A DNA stretch of 64,000 bases from NCBI RefSeq assembly GCF_009754915.1, contig NZ_WPIK01000002.1, positions 248,001 through 312,000 of the forward strand, in the 5' to 3' direction. The notes below the pieces were generated by a model. The model was not told the DNA's origin. It did not search any database and saw nothing but the letters and a program-made list of their open reading frames with translations. Shown here in pieces: positions 44,138-51,426 of this stretch. The DNA is from Mucilaginibacter arboris. GTDB lineage: Bacteria > Bacteroidota > Bacteroidia > Sphingobacteriales > Sphingobacteriaceae. How positions within the stretch are numbered: position 1 is the first letter of the stretch; the number at the start of each line of letters is the position of its first letter. The translations under genes were made by a program, and so were the position numbers.

Positions 44138-45370
44138 ATGTCGCAAAAAGCCGCTTTTACCGAAAAAAGATTTCTGCTCACTTTTGTATTTGTAACCTCA
44201 CTGTTTATGCTTTGGGGGATTGCCCATTCCATGAGCGATGTGCTGAACAAGCATTTTCAAAACGTTTTAAATGTATCCAAAGCACAGTCAGGACTGATCC
44301 AGTTATCTGTTTTTGGCGCTTATTTTATCATGAGTATCCCGGCGGGTATCTTCATGAAAAGGTTTGGCTATAAAACGGGCGTGCTTTTAGGGTTAAGCTT
44401 ATTTGCTGCAGGGACTTTTTTATTTGTACCTGCCGCCAATGCCAATTCTTTTACTTTTTTCAGAGTGGCATTATTTATTCTGGGTTGCGGCATGGCTACG
44501 CTGGAAACCGTGGCACATCCATTTGCTGCTGCTTTGGGCGATCAACGTACAAGCGACCGCCGTGTAAATTTTGCCCAGTCTTTTAACGCCGTTGGGGCCA
44601 TTGTTGGGCCTGCAATAGCTACTTATTTTCTGTTGCGTGTTACAGCCAGTTCGGGCCATACCCTTGATTCTGTAAAATCATTATATGCAGGCCTTGGTTG
44701 CTTTATAGTTGCTGTAGCTATTATGTTTTTCTTTGTGAAAGTACCGGCGCTTACAGATCCTCATGTAGTTACAGAAGTAAAGGACACTGATGCCGTAAAT
44801 GTAGATACCGAGCCTGGAAAAAAATTATATCAGCACAGCCATTTTGTCTGGGCTGCTATTGCCCAGTTTTTTAATGTGGCAGCACAAGCAGGAACATGGA
44901 GTTACTTCATCAATTACGGACACGAAAAGATGGGTTTTAGTGATGAAAAAGCAGGCAACTTTATGGTATTGTTTATGGCGATGATGGCCATTGGCCGCTT
45001 TGTTGGAACTTATTTAATGAAATTTATCGCACCTAATAAAATATTAGCTGCTTTTGCTTTTTGCAGTATCATAGCCTGTATAATTGTTGCCCAAAGCTGG
45101 GGATGGGTTTCTTATGTTACTTTGTTCAGCATCAATTTCTTTTTCAGTATCATGTTCCCAACTATTTTTAGTTTGGGCTTAAAAAACCTGGGCAGCCATA
45201 CCCAACAAGCTTCTTCTTTTATTTCGATGGGCGTTGTGGGCGGTGCGGTAATGCCTTATTTTATGGGGATGGTTGCTAACCACGATGTAGCACAGGCATA
45301 TTATCTTCCAATCATCTGCTATGTGGTCATCTTTTTGTTCGGGTCCAGGTTTTATAAAGTTCACCACTAA
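44138..45370 (+). CDS. FucP-type MFS sugar:proton symporter
   Basis: This 410-residue inner-membrane permease has about 12 membrane helices. The start FTEKRFLLTFVFVTSLFMLWGIAHSMSDVLNKHFQ and the block GCGMATLETVAHPFAAALG match the L-fucose/GlcNAc symporter group (FucP and NagP relatives), as does NFAQSFNAVGAIVGP. In this locus it would import fucose or GlcNAc released in the periplasm by the fucosidases and hexosaminidases. Substrate is an inference. Confidence 0.92.
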   Translation: MSQKAAFTEKRFLLTFVFVTSLFMLWGIAHSMSDVLNKHFQNVLNVSKAQSGLIQLSVFGAYFIMSIPAGIFMKRFGYKTGVLLGLSLFAAGTFLFVPAANANSFTFFRVALFILGCGMATLETVAHPFAAALGDQRTSDRRVNFAQSFNAVGAIVGPAIATYFLLRVTASSGHTLDSVKSLYAGLGCFIVAVAIMFFFVKVPALTDPHVVTEVKDTDAVNVDTEPGKKLYQHSHFVWAAIAQFFNVAAQAGTWSYFINYGHEKMGFSDEKAGNFMVLFMAMMAIGRFVGTYLMKFIAPNKILAAFAFCSIIACIIVAQSWGWVSYVTLFSINFFFSIMFPTIFSLGLKNLGSHTQQASSFISMGVVGGAVMPYFMGMVANHDVAQAYYLPIICYVVIFLFGSRFYKVHH

Positions 45371-45408
45371 ATAGCAATTGGAACGTAAGGATGGATCATA
45401 ACTAAAAA

Positions 45409-45448
45409 CAAAGAGGCGGTAATTTTTAGTTAATTACCCGCCTCTTTG
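45409..45448. terminator. Bidirectional terminator between convergent genes
   Basis: CAAAGAGGCGGTAATT and its complement (with one bulged C) form a 16-bp stem around a 7-nt loop. It separates the symporter gene from the convergent repeat-protein gene. Confidence 0.75.
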
Positions 45449-45511
45449 GTATTGTTGTAACAAACATTACAACCTCTTGTTAAAAGAAAAATCCTGGTTT
45501 AACTCAAAGAT

Positions 45512-45997
45512 TTATTTTTGAGGAGGAGGAGGTGTGGTAGTTGTACCTGTACCCGTAGTTCCGGTTGTTGTACCGGTAGTTCCGGTACCAGTACCAATAG
45601 TACCTGTGCCTGTTGTACCTGTACCAATAGTGCCGGTTGTACCGGTACCGATAGTACCAGTTGTTCCGGTACCAATAGTTCCTGTGCCATTAGTACCCGT
45701 GCCGATAGTTCCGGTTGTTCCAGTGCTTATTGTACCTGTTCCTATTGTACCTGTTCCGGTAGTGCTTGTTCCAACGGTACCGGTTGTTCCGTTACTTCTG
45801 TTCGTTCTGGTATTCGTAGAACTTCTTTGTGTCCGGCTGCTGGGTGAAGGAAGCGGCCTGGTTGAAGTTCCGGTTTGCGAAGTACCTGTTGAAGTACCAG
45901 TTGTTGTTGTACCACTTGTGCCGGTTATTTGTGCTGATGCATCCTGTACCATCCATAAAAACATCGCCATCATCATTGCTAAACTTACCTTTTTCAT
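45512..45997 (-). CDS. Exported low-complexity Gly/Thr repeat protein
   Basis: This 161-residue protein has a good signal peptide (MKKVSLAMMMAMFLWMVQDASAQ) and then almost only G and T with some I and S, in imperfect repeats of T-G-T-I-G-T-G-T from about residue 75 to 150, ending PPPPQK. No family is recognised. The DNA is a mini-satellite of 6-18-bp units, so length variation between strains is likely. The opposite strand also has a long Val/Pro frame; the minus strand is chosen because of its signal peptide, ATG and natural end. Confidence 0.65.
   Translation of the reverse strand: MKKVSLAMMMAMFLWMVQDASAQITGTSGTTTTGTSTGTSQTGTSTRPLPSPSSRTQRSSTNTRTNRSNGTTGTVGTSTTGTGTIGTGTISTGTTGTIGTGTNGTGTIGTGTTGTIGTGTTGTIGTGTTGTGTIGTGTGTTGTTTGTTGTGTTTTPPPPQK
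45570..45780. repeat. Tandem mini-satellite inside the Gly/Thr gene
   Basis: Units built from GGTACC, GTACCAATAGT and CCGGTTGT motifs are repeated in multiples of three bases, so the frame is kept. Confidence 0.7.
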
Positions 45998-46394
45998 AAT
46001 CTTATATAAATAATTTTAATAATATTTCTATAATAACCTCTAAAATTAAATTACAGTTTTGAATATTTTCTTTTTGATCAACAGCCCGATGTTTCGCCGC
46101 GGTTTGCACTTAGCAGCCTGTTTGTTAATGCTTCTTTTATCCCCTTAAAAACAGTATTGCAAAGAAGCACAGATTTTTAGGGGATAAAAGAAGCATCCAC
46201 AAAATTTAGTTTAAGCTTAAATGTTCAAATTATATTACTTTTTGATTAAAATTGATTACTTCTGCTCTAAACAACAAACTACATTTACTGCATTATAAAC
46301 AGATACCTTTCCTGGTATTTTAATAAAAGCTGAACCAACGTTACATGCTGCACTCATACCCTAAACCCATAAAAACAGGCATAAACGAAGCATC
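45998..46394. other. AT-rich gap between divergent genes
   Basis: This 397-bp stretch holds inverted pair 16 and otherwise AT-rich sequence that should contain promoters for both the Gly/Thr gene and the epimerase gene. A partial core word (ACGAAGCATCATG) overlaps the epimerase start. No gene is seen. Confidence 0.5.
46128..46196. repeat. ATGCTTCTTTTA-family inward inverted pair 16
   Basis: The left arm ATGCTTCTTTTATCCCC and right arm GGGGATAAAAGAAGCAT are fully complementary; the inner CCCC/GGGG is a compensated variant. It is the only pair between divergent genes. Confidence 0.92.
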
Positions 46395-48011
46395 ATGAAA
46401 CAATTTTGTTATCAAATTGCCTTTTTTACAGCAACAATTATTGCAGGGTTTTACCAGCAGGCATTTGCACAATCAGCAGCAAATACACGGCTAAAAATTG
46501 CTTCGGAAATGAAAGCCTCTATGGTGGATAAATTGCTGAAACCCTGGTACCCGCGGTCCATAGATACGGTTTACGGTGGTTTTATCAGTGCTTTTACCTA
46601 TGATTTTAAACCTGCTGCCAGTCAGGATAAAATGATTGTGACACAGGCGCGGCATGTTTGGTCAACTTCAAAAGCTGCCGAACTTTTTCCTGAAACTGGT
46701 TATTATAAAAGCGGGGCAAAACAAGGTTTTGAATTTTTAAAAAACGTTTTGTGGGATAAAACGTATGGTGGTTTTTACACTTTTACAGATAAACAAGGCA
46801 ATCCCAAAAAAGGAAGTTTCGCACCGAAAGAAGCTTACGGAAACTCGTTTGCTTTGTATGCTTTGGCAGCTTATTATCAGGAATCCGGAGATACAAGCGC
46901 GCTAAACCTCGCCATAAAAGAATTTCAGTGGCTGGAAAAACACAGTCACGATCCGGTTTACAAAGGTTATTTCCAGCACATGGAACGCGATGGAACGCCA
47001 ATTAAAAGAACTGCTTCCACACCTTCCACCGCCGAGCTGGGTTATAAAGATCAAAACACGTCCATCCATTTGTTAGAATCCCTTACCGAATTATATCAGG
47101 TCTGGCCTGATCCTTTAGTAAAAGAACGATTGCAGGAAATGTTGTTGCTGGTGCGCGATAAGATCACCAATCAAAAAGGAGATTTGGTTTTGTTTTTTCA
47201 GCCTGACTGGACACCGGTTTCTTACCGCGATTCCAGTGAAGCTGTCATCTTAAAACATCGCGGGCTCGATCATGTTTCTTTCGGCCATGATGTAGAAACT
47301 GCTTATTTAATGCTCGAAGCTTCTCACGCTTTAGGCTGGAAAAATGATACGGCTACTTTAAAGGTTGGCAAGAAAATGCTTGACCATGCTTTGGCTGAAG
47401 GCTGGGACAATAAAGTTGGCGGTTTTTATGATGAAGGTTATTATTTTAAGGATAAACCCGGCATCACCATTATTGCCGATACCAAAAACTGGTGGGCACA
47501 GGCGGAAGGTTTGAACACGCTTTTGTTAATGGCCGATGAGTATCCGAACGATCCGCACCGGTATTTTGAGCAGTTTAAAAAGCTGTGGGATTACGTGCAA
47601 ACTTACCTGATCGATCAGGAACACGGCGATTGGTACCAGGGAGGTTTGGACAAGCAGCCCGAATACAAAACCGCTTTAAAAGGACAAATCTGGAAAGGGA
47701 CTTATCATAATTTTCGTGCTTTGATCAATTGTACCGAGCGCTTAAATCCCGATAAAACTGCCCCAACTGTGCCGCAGAATTTGAAATTACAAGTTTCAAG
47801 TAATCAAGCTAATTTAAGCTGGAGCAAATCAACAGATAACCGGATTTTGTTAGGATATAACATTTACCAAAACGGGCAGCGTATTGGTTTTACGCCCAAT
47901 GCTTCTTTTATCATACAAAAATTAGTAAAGCCGGCCGAAAAAATTGCAGTTAAAGCGATTGATTTCCAGGGAAACGAATCTGGTTTTAGTCAACCTGTTT
48001 CTTACAATTAA
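46395..48011 (+). CDS. AGE-family epimerase/isomerase-like protein, exported, with C-terminal Fn3 domain
   Basis: This 538-residue protein has a signal peptide (about 1-26) and an (alpha/alpha)6 barrel like N-acylglucosamine and cellobiose 2-epimerases: ARHVWSTSKAAELFPE, YGNSFALYALAAYY, VSFGHDVETAYLMLEASHALG (with H298) and WWAQAEGLNTLLLM. Residues from about 453 form a fibronectin type III domain (APTVPQNLKLQVSSNQANLSW). Export is unusual for this family, which normally works in the cytoplasm. It is 24 bp before the GH30-like gene and likely cotranscribed. A copy of the repeat word lies in the Fn3 part (47899-47912). Confidence 0.85.
   Translation: MKQFCYQIAFFTATIIAGFYQQAFAQSAANTRLKIASEMKASMVDKLLKPWYPRSIDTVYGGFISAFTYDFKPAASQDKMIVTQARHVWSTSKAAELFPETGYYKSGAKQGFEFLKNVLWDKTYGGFYTFTDKQGNPKKGSFAPKEAYGNSFALYALAAYYQESGDTSALNLAIKEFQWLEKHSHDPVYKGYFQHMERDGTPIKRTASTPSTAELGYKDQNTSIHLLESLTELYQVWPDPLVKERLQEMLLLVRDKITNQKGDLVLFFQPDWTPVSYRDSSEAVILKHRGLDHVSFGHDVETAYLMLEASHALGWKNDTATLKVGKKMLDHALAEGWDNKVGGFYDEGYYFKDKPGITIIADTKNWWAQAEGLNTLLLMADEYPNDPHRYFEQFKKLWDYVQTYLIDQEHGDWYQGGLDKQPEYKTALKGQIWKGTYHNFRALINCTERLNPDKTAPTVPQNLKLQVSSNQANLSWSKSTDNRILLGYNIYQNGQRIGFTPNASFIIQKLVKPAEKIAVKAIDFQGNESGFSQPVSYN
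47899..47912. repeat. Repeat core word inside the AGE-type gene
   Basis: ATGCTTCTTTTATC is an exact left-arm word, read within N-A-S-F-I-I. Confidence 0.8.
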
Positions 48012-48035
48012 ATTCATCTAAAACAAAATATCACC

Positions 48036-50006
48036 ATGAATTCCAGCATTAAAACTTTCTGTAATCCTTTGCTTCAACAAAAAACCTTTCTGCTGTTTTT
48101 ACTTTTTTCAGGATTTTTCATTCAAAAAACACATGCGCAAACCGAAGTAATGCCCTGGGGAAATATTACCGGAATACGGGTTGACGGGCAACTGATGGAA
48201 TTTGAATCGCGGTTGAGTGTTGTTGGAAAAGATGGCATAAAAACAGCATCAACCGGAAAAGAAAGGCAACGCCCAAAATATACCCGCGAAGGCAATACAC
48301 AAATTGTTGCTACAAAAATCGACAGTTTGTATTTTACAGAAAAAGTAGAGGATTTAAGCAGAGGAAAAACTTCGGTAGATATTCAGCTTACTGCCAATGC
48401 TGATACTGCTTTAACCGGCACTTATTTTGCGCTGATGCTTCCTGCCGGTTATGCAAACGGTTCTGTTCAAGTTAATGGTTCAGCGGCAATTCCTTTAAGC
48501 ACGCTTGTTAAAGGAGATCAATCTCAAGCCAATACATCAGCAAAAACAATTCGCCTGGTTTCGGCCAAACAACAACTGCTGCTAACGCTGGATGGCAATG
48601 CTTCTTTTATCATCAAAAAAAATGCAAAGAGCGGAAATTATGAAGTTTATTTGCCGATACAAACAGGCGCTGTTCAAAAAGGACAAAATTTTCATAAAAC
48701 GTTTAGTATCGAAGCTTCGGGCGAAGTTGATAAATTACCAATTGCACTCAGCTTAAATACAGCTAAACAAGGAAGGGAATTTGCAGGTTTTGGCGGAAAT
48801 TTTCGTATTCAAAACCCAAAACTGGATCCGCAGGTAATTGATTACAGTTTACAAAATTTGCGTGTTGCCTGGGGACGTGTAGAAATGCCCTGGCGTTTTT
48901 GGCAGCCTGAAAAAAATGTTGATCCGACAACAGCAGCACAAGGCGGAAAGTTAGACGTACACGTGCAGCAGGCAATGGAAATGGCGCAACGCTTAGGCAA
49001 AATGAATATTCCGGTAATCCTGACTGCATGGGCGCCACCAGCCTGGGCAATTGTAGGGAAACCAAATTTTCGTCCCGTTAACGGTATTTGGGGAAATCCA
49101 CTGGATAAAACACAAACGCCCGAAATCTATAAATCCATCACCGATTATATTCTTTATTTAAAGCAGCATTACGGGGTGGAAGTAGCAGATTTTTCTTTCA
49201 ATGAATCTGACCTGGGCATCAATATACGGCAAACCGGAGAAGAACATGCGGAACTGATAAAGGGATTAGGTGCGTATTTTGCATCAAAAGGATTAAAAAC
49301 GAAGCTTTTGTTAGGCGATAATTCTGATGCAACTTCTTATGCGTTTATTTATCCGGCTATGAAAGATCCGGCAACCAAACCTTATATCGGCGCTGTTTCT
49401 TTTCATTCCTGGAGAGGCTGGGAAACCGAAATTTTGCAAAAATGGGCTGATGCGGCAGCGGAATTAAATTTGCCTTTAATTGTAGGCGAAGGAAGTACAG
49501 ATGCGGCTGCTTATAATTATCCGGCGGTTTTTGCCGAACCAACTTATGCTTTGCAGGAAATTAATTTGTATGTGCGCCTTTTAGCTATTTGCCAGCCTTT
49601 AACTATTTTGCAGTGGCAGTTAACGGCAGATTATTCTCCGCTTGCAGGCGGCGGTATTTTTGGTGATAATGGTCCGCTTCGTCCAACACAACGTTTCTGG
49701 AACTTGAAACAACTTTCATCAACCCCTAAAAATGTTTATGCTATGCCAATTACGGCTAACCGGCCAAATGTTTCCTGTGCCGCTTTAGGCAATAATGCTA
49801 CGGGTGTTTACAGTATTCATTTGGTAAATAACGGTACTACACGCCAGGTAATTTTAACCGGATTGGCCGAAAAAGTAAAAGCTTTAAAAATGTTTGTTAC
49901 CGACCAGAAAAGGGCAATGAACCAGGAAAAAAGCATTGCAGTAACAAACGGAAAAGCAATTTTTAATCTGGGTTCTCAAACTTATACTACTTTGGTAACC
50001 GATTAA
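48036..50006 (+). CDS. GH30-like (clan A) glycosidase, exported
   Basis: This 656-residue protein has a signal peptide (about 1-35, ending THAQ), a beta-rich N-terminal part to about residue 240, a TIM barrel with FAGFGGNFRI, and a small C-terminal beta-domain. The barrel carries a likely acid/base E390 in FSFNESDLG and nucleophile E485 in IVGEGSTD, with VILTAWAPPAWA between, the pattern of GH30 and close clan-A relatives. Family membership is fairly sure, the substrate is not. It is paired with the exported AGE-type protein. A copy of the repeat word (48598-48611) lies in the N-terminal part. Confidence 0.75.
   Translation: MNSSIKTFCNPLLQQKTFLLFLLFSGFFIQKTHAQTEVMPWGNITGIRVDGQLMEFESRLSVVGKDGIKTASTGKERQRPKYTREGNTQIVATKIDSLYFTEKVEDLSRGKTSVDIQLTANADTALTGTYFALMLPAGYANGSVQVNGSAAIPLSTLVKGDQSQANTSAKTIRLVSAKQQLLLTLDGNASFIIKKNAKSGNYEVYLPIQTGAVQKGQNFHKTFSIEASGEVDKLPIALSLNTAKQGREFAGFGGNFRIQNPKLDPQVIDYSLQNLRVAWGRVEMPWRFWQPEKNVDPTTAAQGGKLDVHVQQAMEMAQRLGKMNIPVILTAWAPPAWAIVGKPNFRPVNGIWGNPLDKTQTPEIYKSITDYILYLKQHYGVEVADFSFNESDLGINIRQTGEEHAELIKGLGAYFASKGLKTKLLLGDNSDATSYAFIYPAMKDPATKPYIGAVSFHSWRGWETEILQKWADAAAELNLPLIVGEGSTDAAAYNYPAVFAEPTYALQEINLYVRLLAICQPLTILQWQLTADYSPLAGGGIFGDNGPLRPTQRFWNLKQLSSTPKNVYAMPITANRPNVSCAALGNNATGVYSIHLVNNGTTRQVILTGLAEKVKALKMFVTDQKRAMNQEKSIAVTNGKAIFNLGSQTYTTLVTD
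48598..48611. repeat. Repeat core word inside the GH30-like gene
   Basis: ATGCTTCTTTTATC is again read within N-A-S-F-I-I, in a protein unrelated to the one at 47899. Confidence 0.8.
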
Positions 50007-50010
50007 TGTT

Positions 50011-50075
50011 AAAAATTTAGGTGATAAAAGAAGCATTCTGATAATAGACAATGCTTCTTTTATCACCTAAAAAAT
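50011..50075. repeat. Outward-facing repeat pair between convergent genes
   Basis: A right arm (AGGTGATAAAAGAAGCAT ending 50036) comes first and a left arm (ATGCTTCTTTTATCACC from 50051) second, with a 14-nt loop. The arms are complementary over about 24 bp with A/T runs at the outside, so the stem followed by T-rich sequence would serve as terminator in both directions. Confidence 0.9.
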
Positions 50076-50102
50076 GATAAGCGGTAAGCTTGAGGCTGCT
50101 AT

Positions 50103-51254
50103 TTAAAGTTTTGCTTTGGTAGATACAATTACTACGCAAACGCCCATTGCGGCAATTAACGTAAAAGAGGCACGCAGGCTAAAAGCACCTGCAATAAAAC
50201 CAATTACCGGTGGACCAATTAAAAATCCGACAAAACCAATGGTAGAAACGGCTGCTATTGCTACGCCTGTTGACATGGTTTTTGATCTGCCTGCCGCACT
50301 GTAAACCAAAGGTACTACTGAAGAAACGCCTGCGCCAACCAGCAAAAAGCCGCAAATGGCAGGAATTAAATAAGGAAAAAATACAGCAATCATCAAACCG
50401 GTTGCCGTTAAACTGCCGCTTACCTGTAAAGTTCTTTTTAAGCCAAAACGGCCCGAAAACCAATCGGCAACAAAACGGCCTCCGGCCATCGTACTCATAA
50501 AAGCAGTATAACCGGCAGCCATCCAGGCATTTTCGGCATGGATAACCTTTTTAAAGTAGATCACGCTCCAATCGAACATAGCGCCTTCGCAAATCATGGA
50601 ACAAAAGGCAACGGCACCTAATTTCATCAGCGATTTATCCGGCATTACAAAAACAGGCCCGCTTTGCACTGTTCCGGCATCATCCTGTAAATAACGAAAG
50701 GCAACAGCAACGCCAATAATAACCAGCAGCAGGATGAGCGAAAAATGCACAGACGGATCGATGCCTTTACCAATCATGAGTGTACCAATAGCAGCACCGG
50801 TAAACCCGGCAAGGCTCCATAAACCATGAAACGAAGCCATAATGGGTTTGCTGTACAGCTTTTCGGCACCTACAGCCTGGGTATTTACAGAAATATTGAC
50901 GGCATTACTGGTAAAACCAAAGCAAAAAAGACAGGCAATCAGTTCTAAAGTGGTTTCAGAAAAACCTAAACCAGCCAGGGCAACAGCGTATAAAGGCAAG
51001 GCAAACAAAAGCAGTTTGCGGCTGCCAATACGGGTAATAATCCAACCCGAAAACGGCAGCGAAAGCATTAAACCAACGGGCAGCGTAAATAAAATGCCGC
51101 CCAAAGCCGTATCTGATAAACCTAATTTTTGCTGGATACCGGCAATGCGCGAAGCCCAACTGGCAAAAGTTAAACCCGCCAGAAAAAACATAACGCCTAC
51201 TGTTGCCCGTAATACTTTTTTAGAAATTTGGATAGATGATGCAGCAACAATCAC
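50103..51254 (-). CDS. MFS permease (FucP/NagP-unlike, drug/sugar transporter type)
   Basis: This 383-residue inner-membrane protein has about 12 helices. FFLAGLTFASWASRIAGIQQKLGLSDTALGG at the N-terminus and GRFVADWFSGRFGLKR before helix 8 fit MFS permeases of a group often linked to sugars or efflux; the substrate is unknown. GTG at 51254 is the only start that keeps helix 1 intact. The gene is convergent with the GH30-like gene and separated from it by the outward repeat pair. Confidence 0.85.
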   Translation of the reverse strand: MIVAASSIQISKKVLRATVGVMFFLAGLTFASWASRIAGIQQKLGLSDTALGGILFTLPVGLMLSLPFSGWIITRIGSRKLLLFALPLYAVALAGLGFSETTLELIACLFCFGFTSNAVNISVNTQAVGAEKLYSKPIMASFHGLWSLAGFTGAAIGTLMIGKGIDPSVHFSLILLLVIIGVAVAFRYLQDDAGTVQSGPVFVMPDKSLMKLGAVAFCSMICEGAMFDWSVIYFKKVIHAENAWMAAGYTAFMSTMAGGRFVADWFSGRFGLKRTLQVSGSLTATGLMIAVFFPYLIPAICGFLLVGAGVSSVVPLVYSAAGRSKTMSTGVAIAAVSTIGFVGFLIGPPVIGFIAGAFSLRASFTLIAAMGVCVVIVSTKAKL

Positions 51255-51274
51255 GATAAGGCAAAGGTATCCCT

Positions 51275-51426
51275 AATTTTTTGCCTGTAAAAGAAGTATT
51301 GCTTGTAATTTTTTAAGAAAGTCGGAAAGTCCGGAAGTCGGAAAAGCGTACACGGGCTTATTCTTGACTTTCGGACTTTCCTAACTCTCGGACTTTTCAG
51401 ACTACTTCTTTTATCAGGCAAAAATT
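51275..51426. repeat. Outward-facing repeat pair with co-varying core change
   Basis: The arm at 51275-51299 ends GTAAAAGAAGTAT and the arm at 51403-51426 starts TACTTCTTTTATCAGGC. Both share the G-to-A change (AAGTA/TACTT) and the GCC/GGC inner change. Between them lies another imperfect inverted repeat built on GTCGGAAAGTCC and GGACTTTCC. The right part overlaps the last codons of the next gene. Confidence 0.75.

Noticed and set aside
45534-46013. Long plus-strand Val/Pro-rich frame opposite the Gly/Thr gene
   Set aside because: It is the antisense reading of the same mini-satellite, has no signal peptide or natural start, and the minus-strand frame has both.
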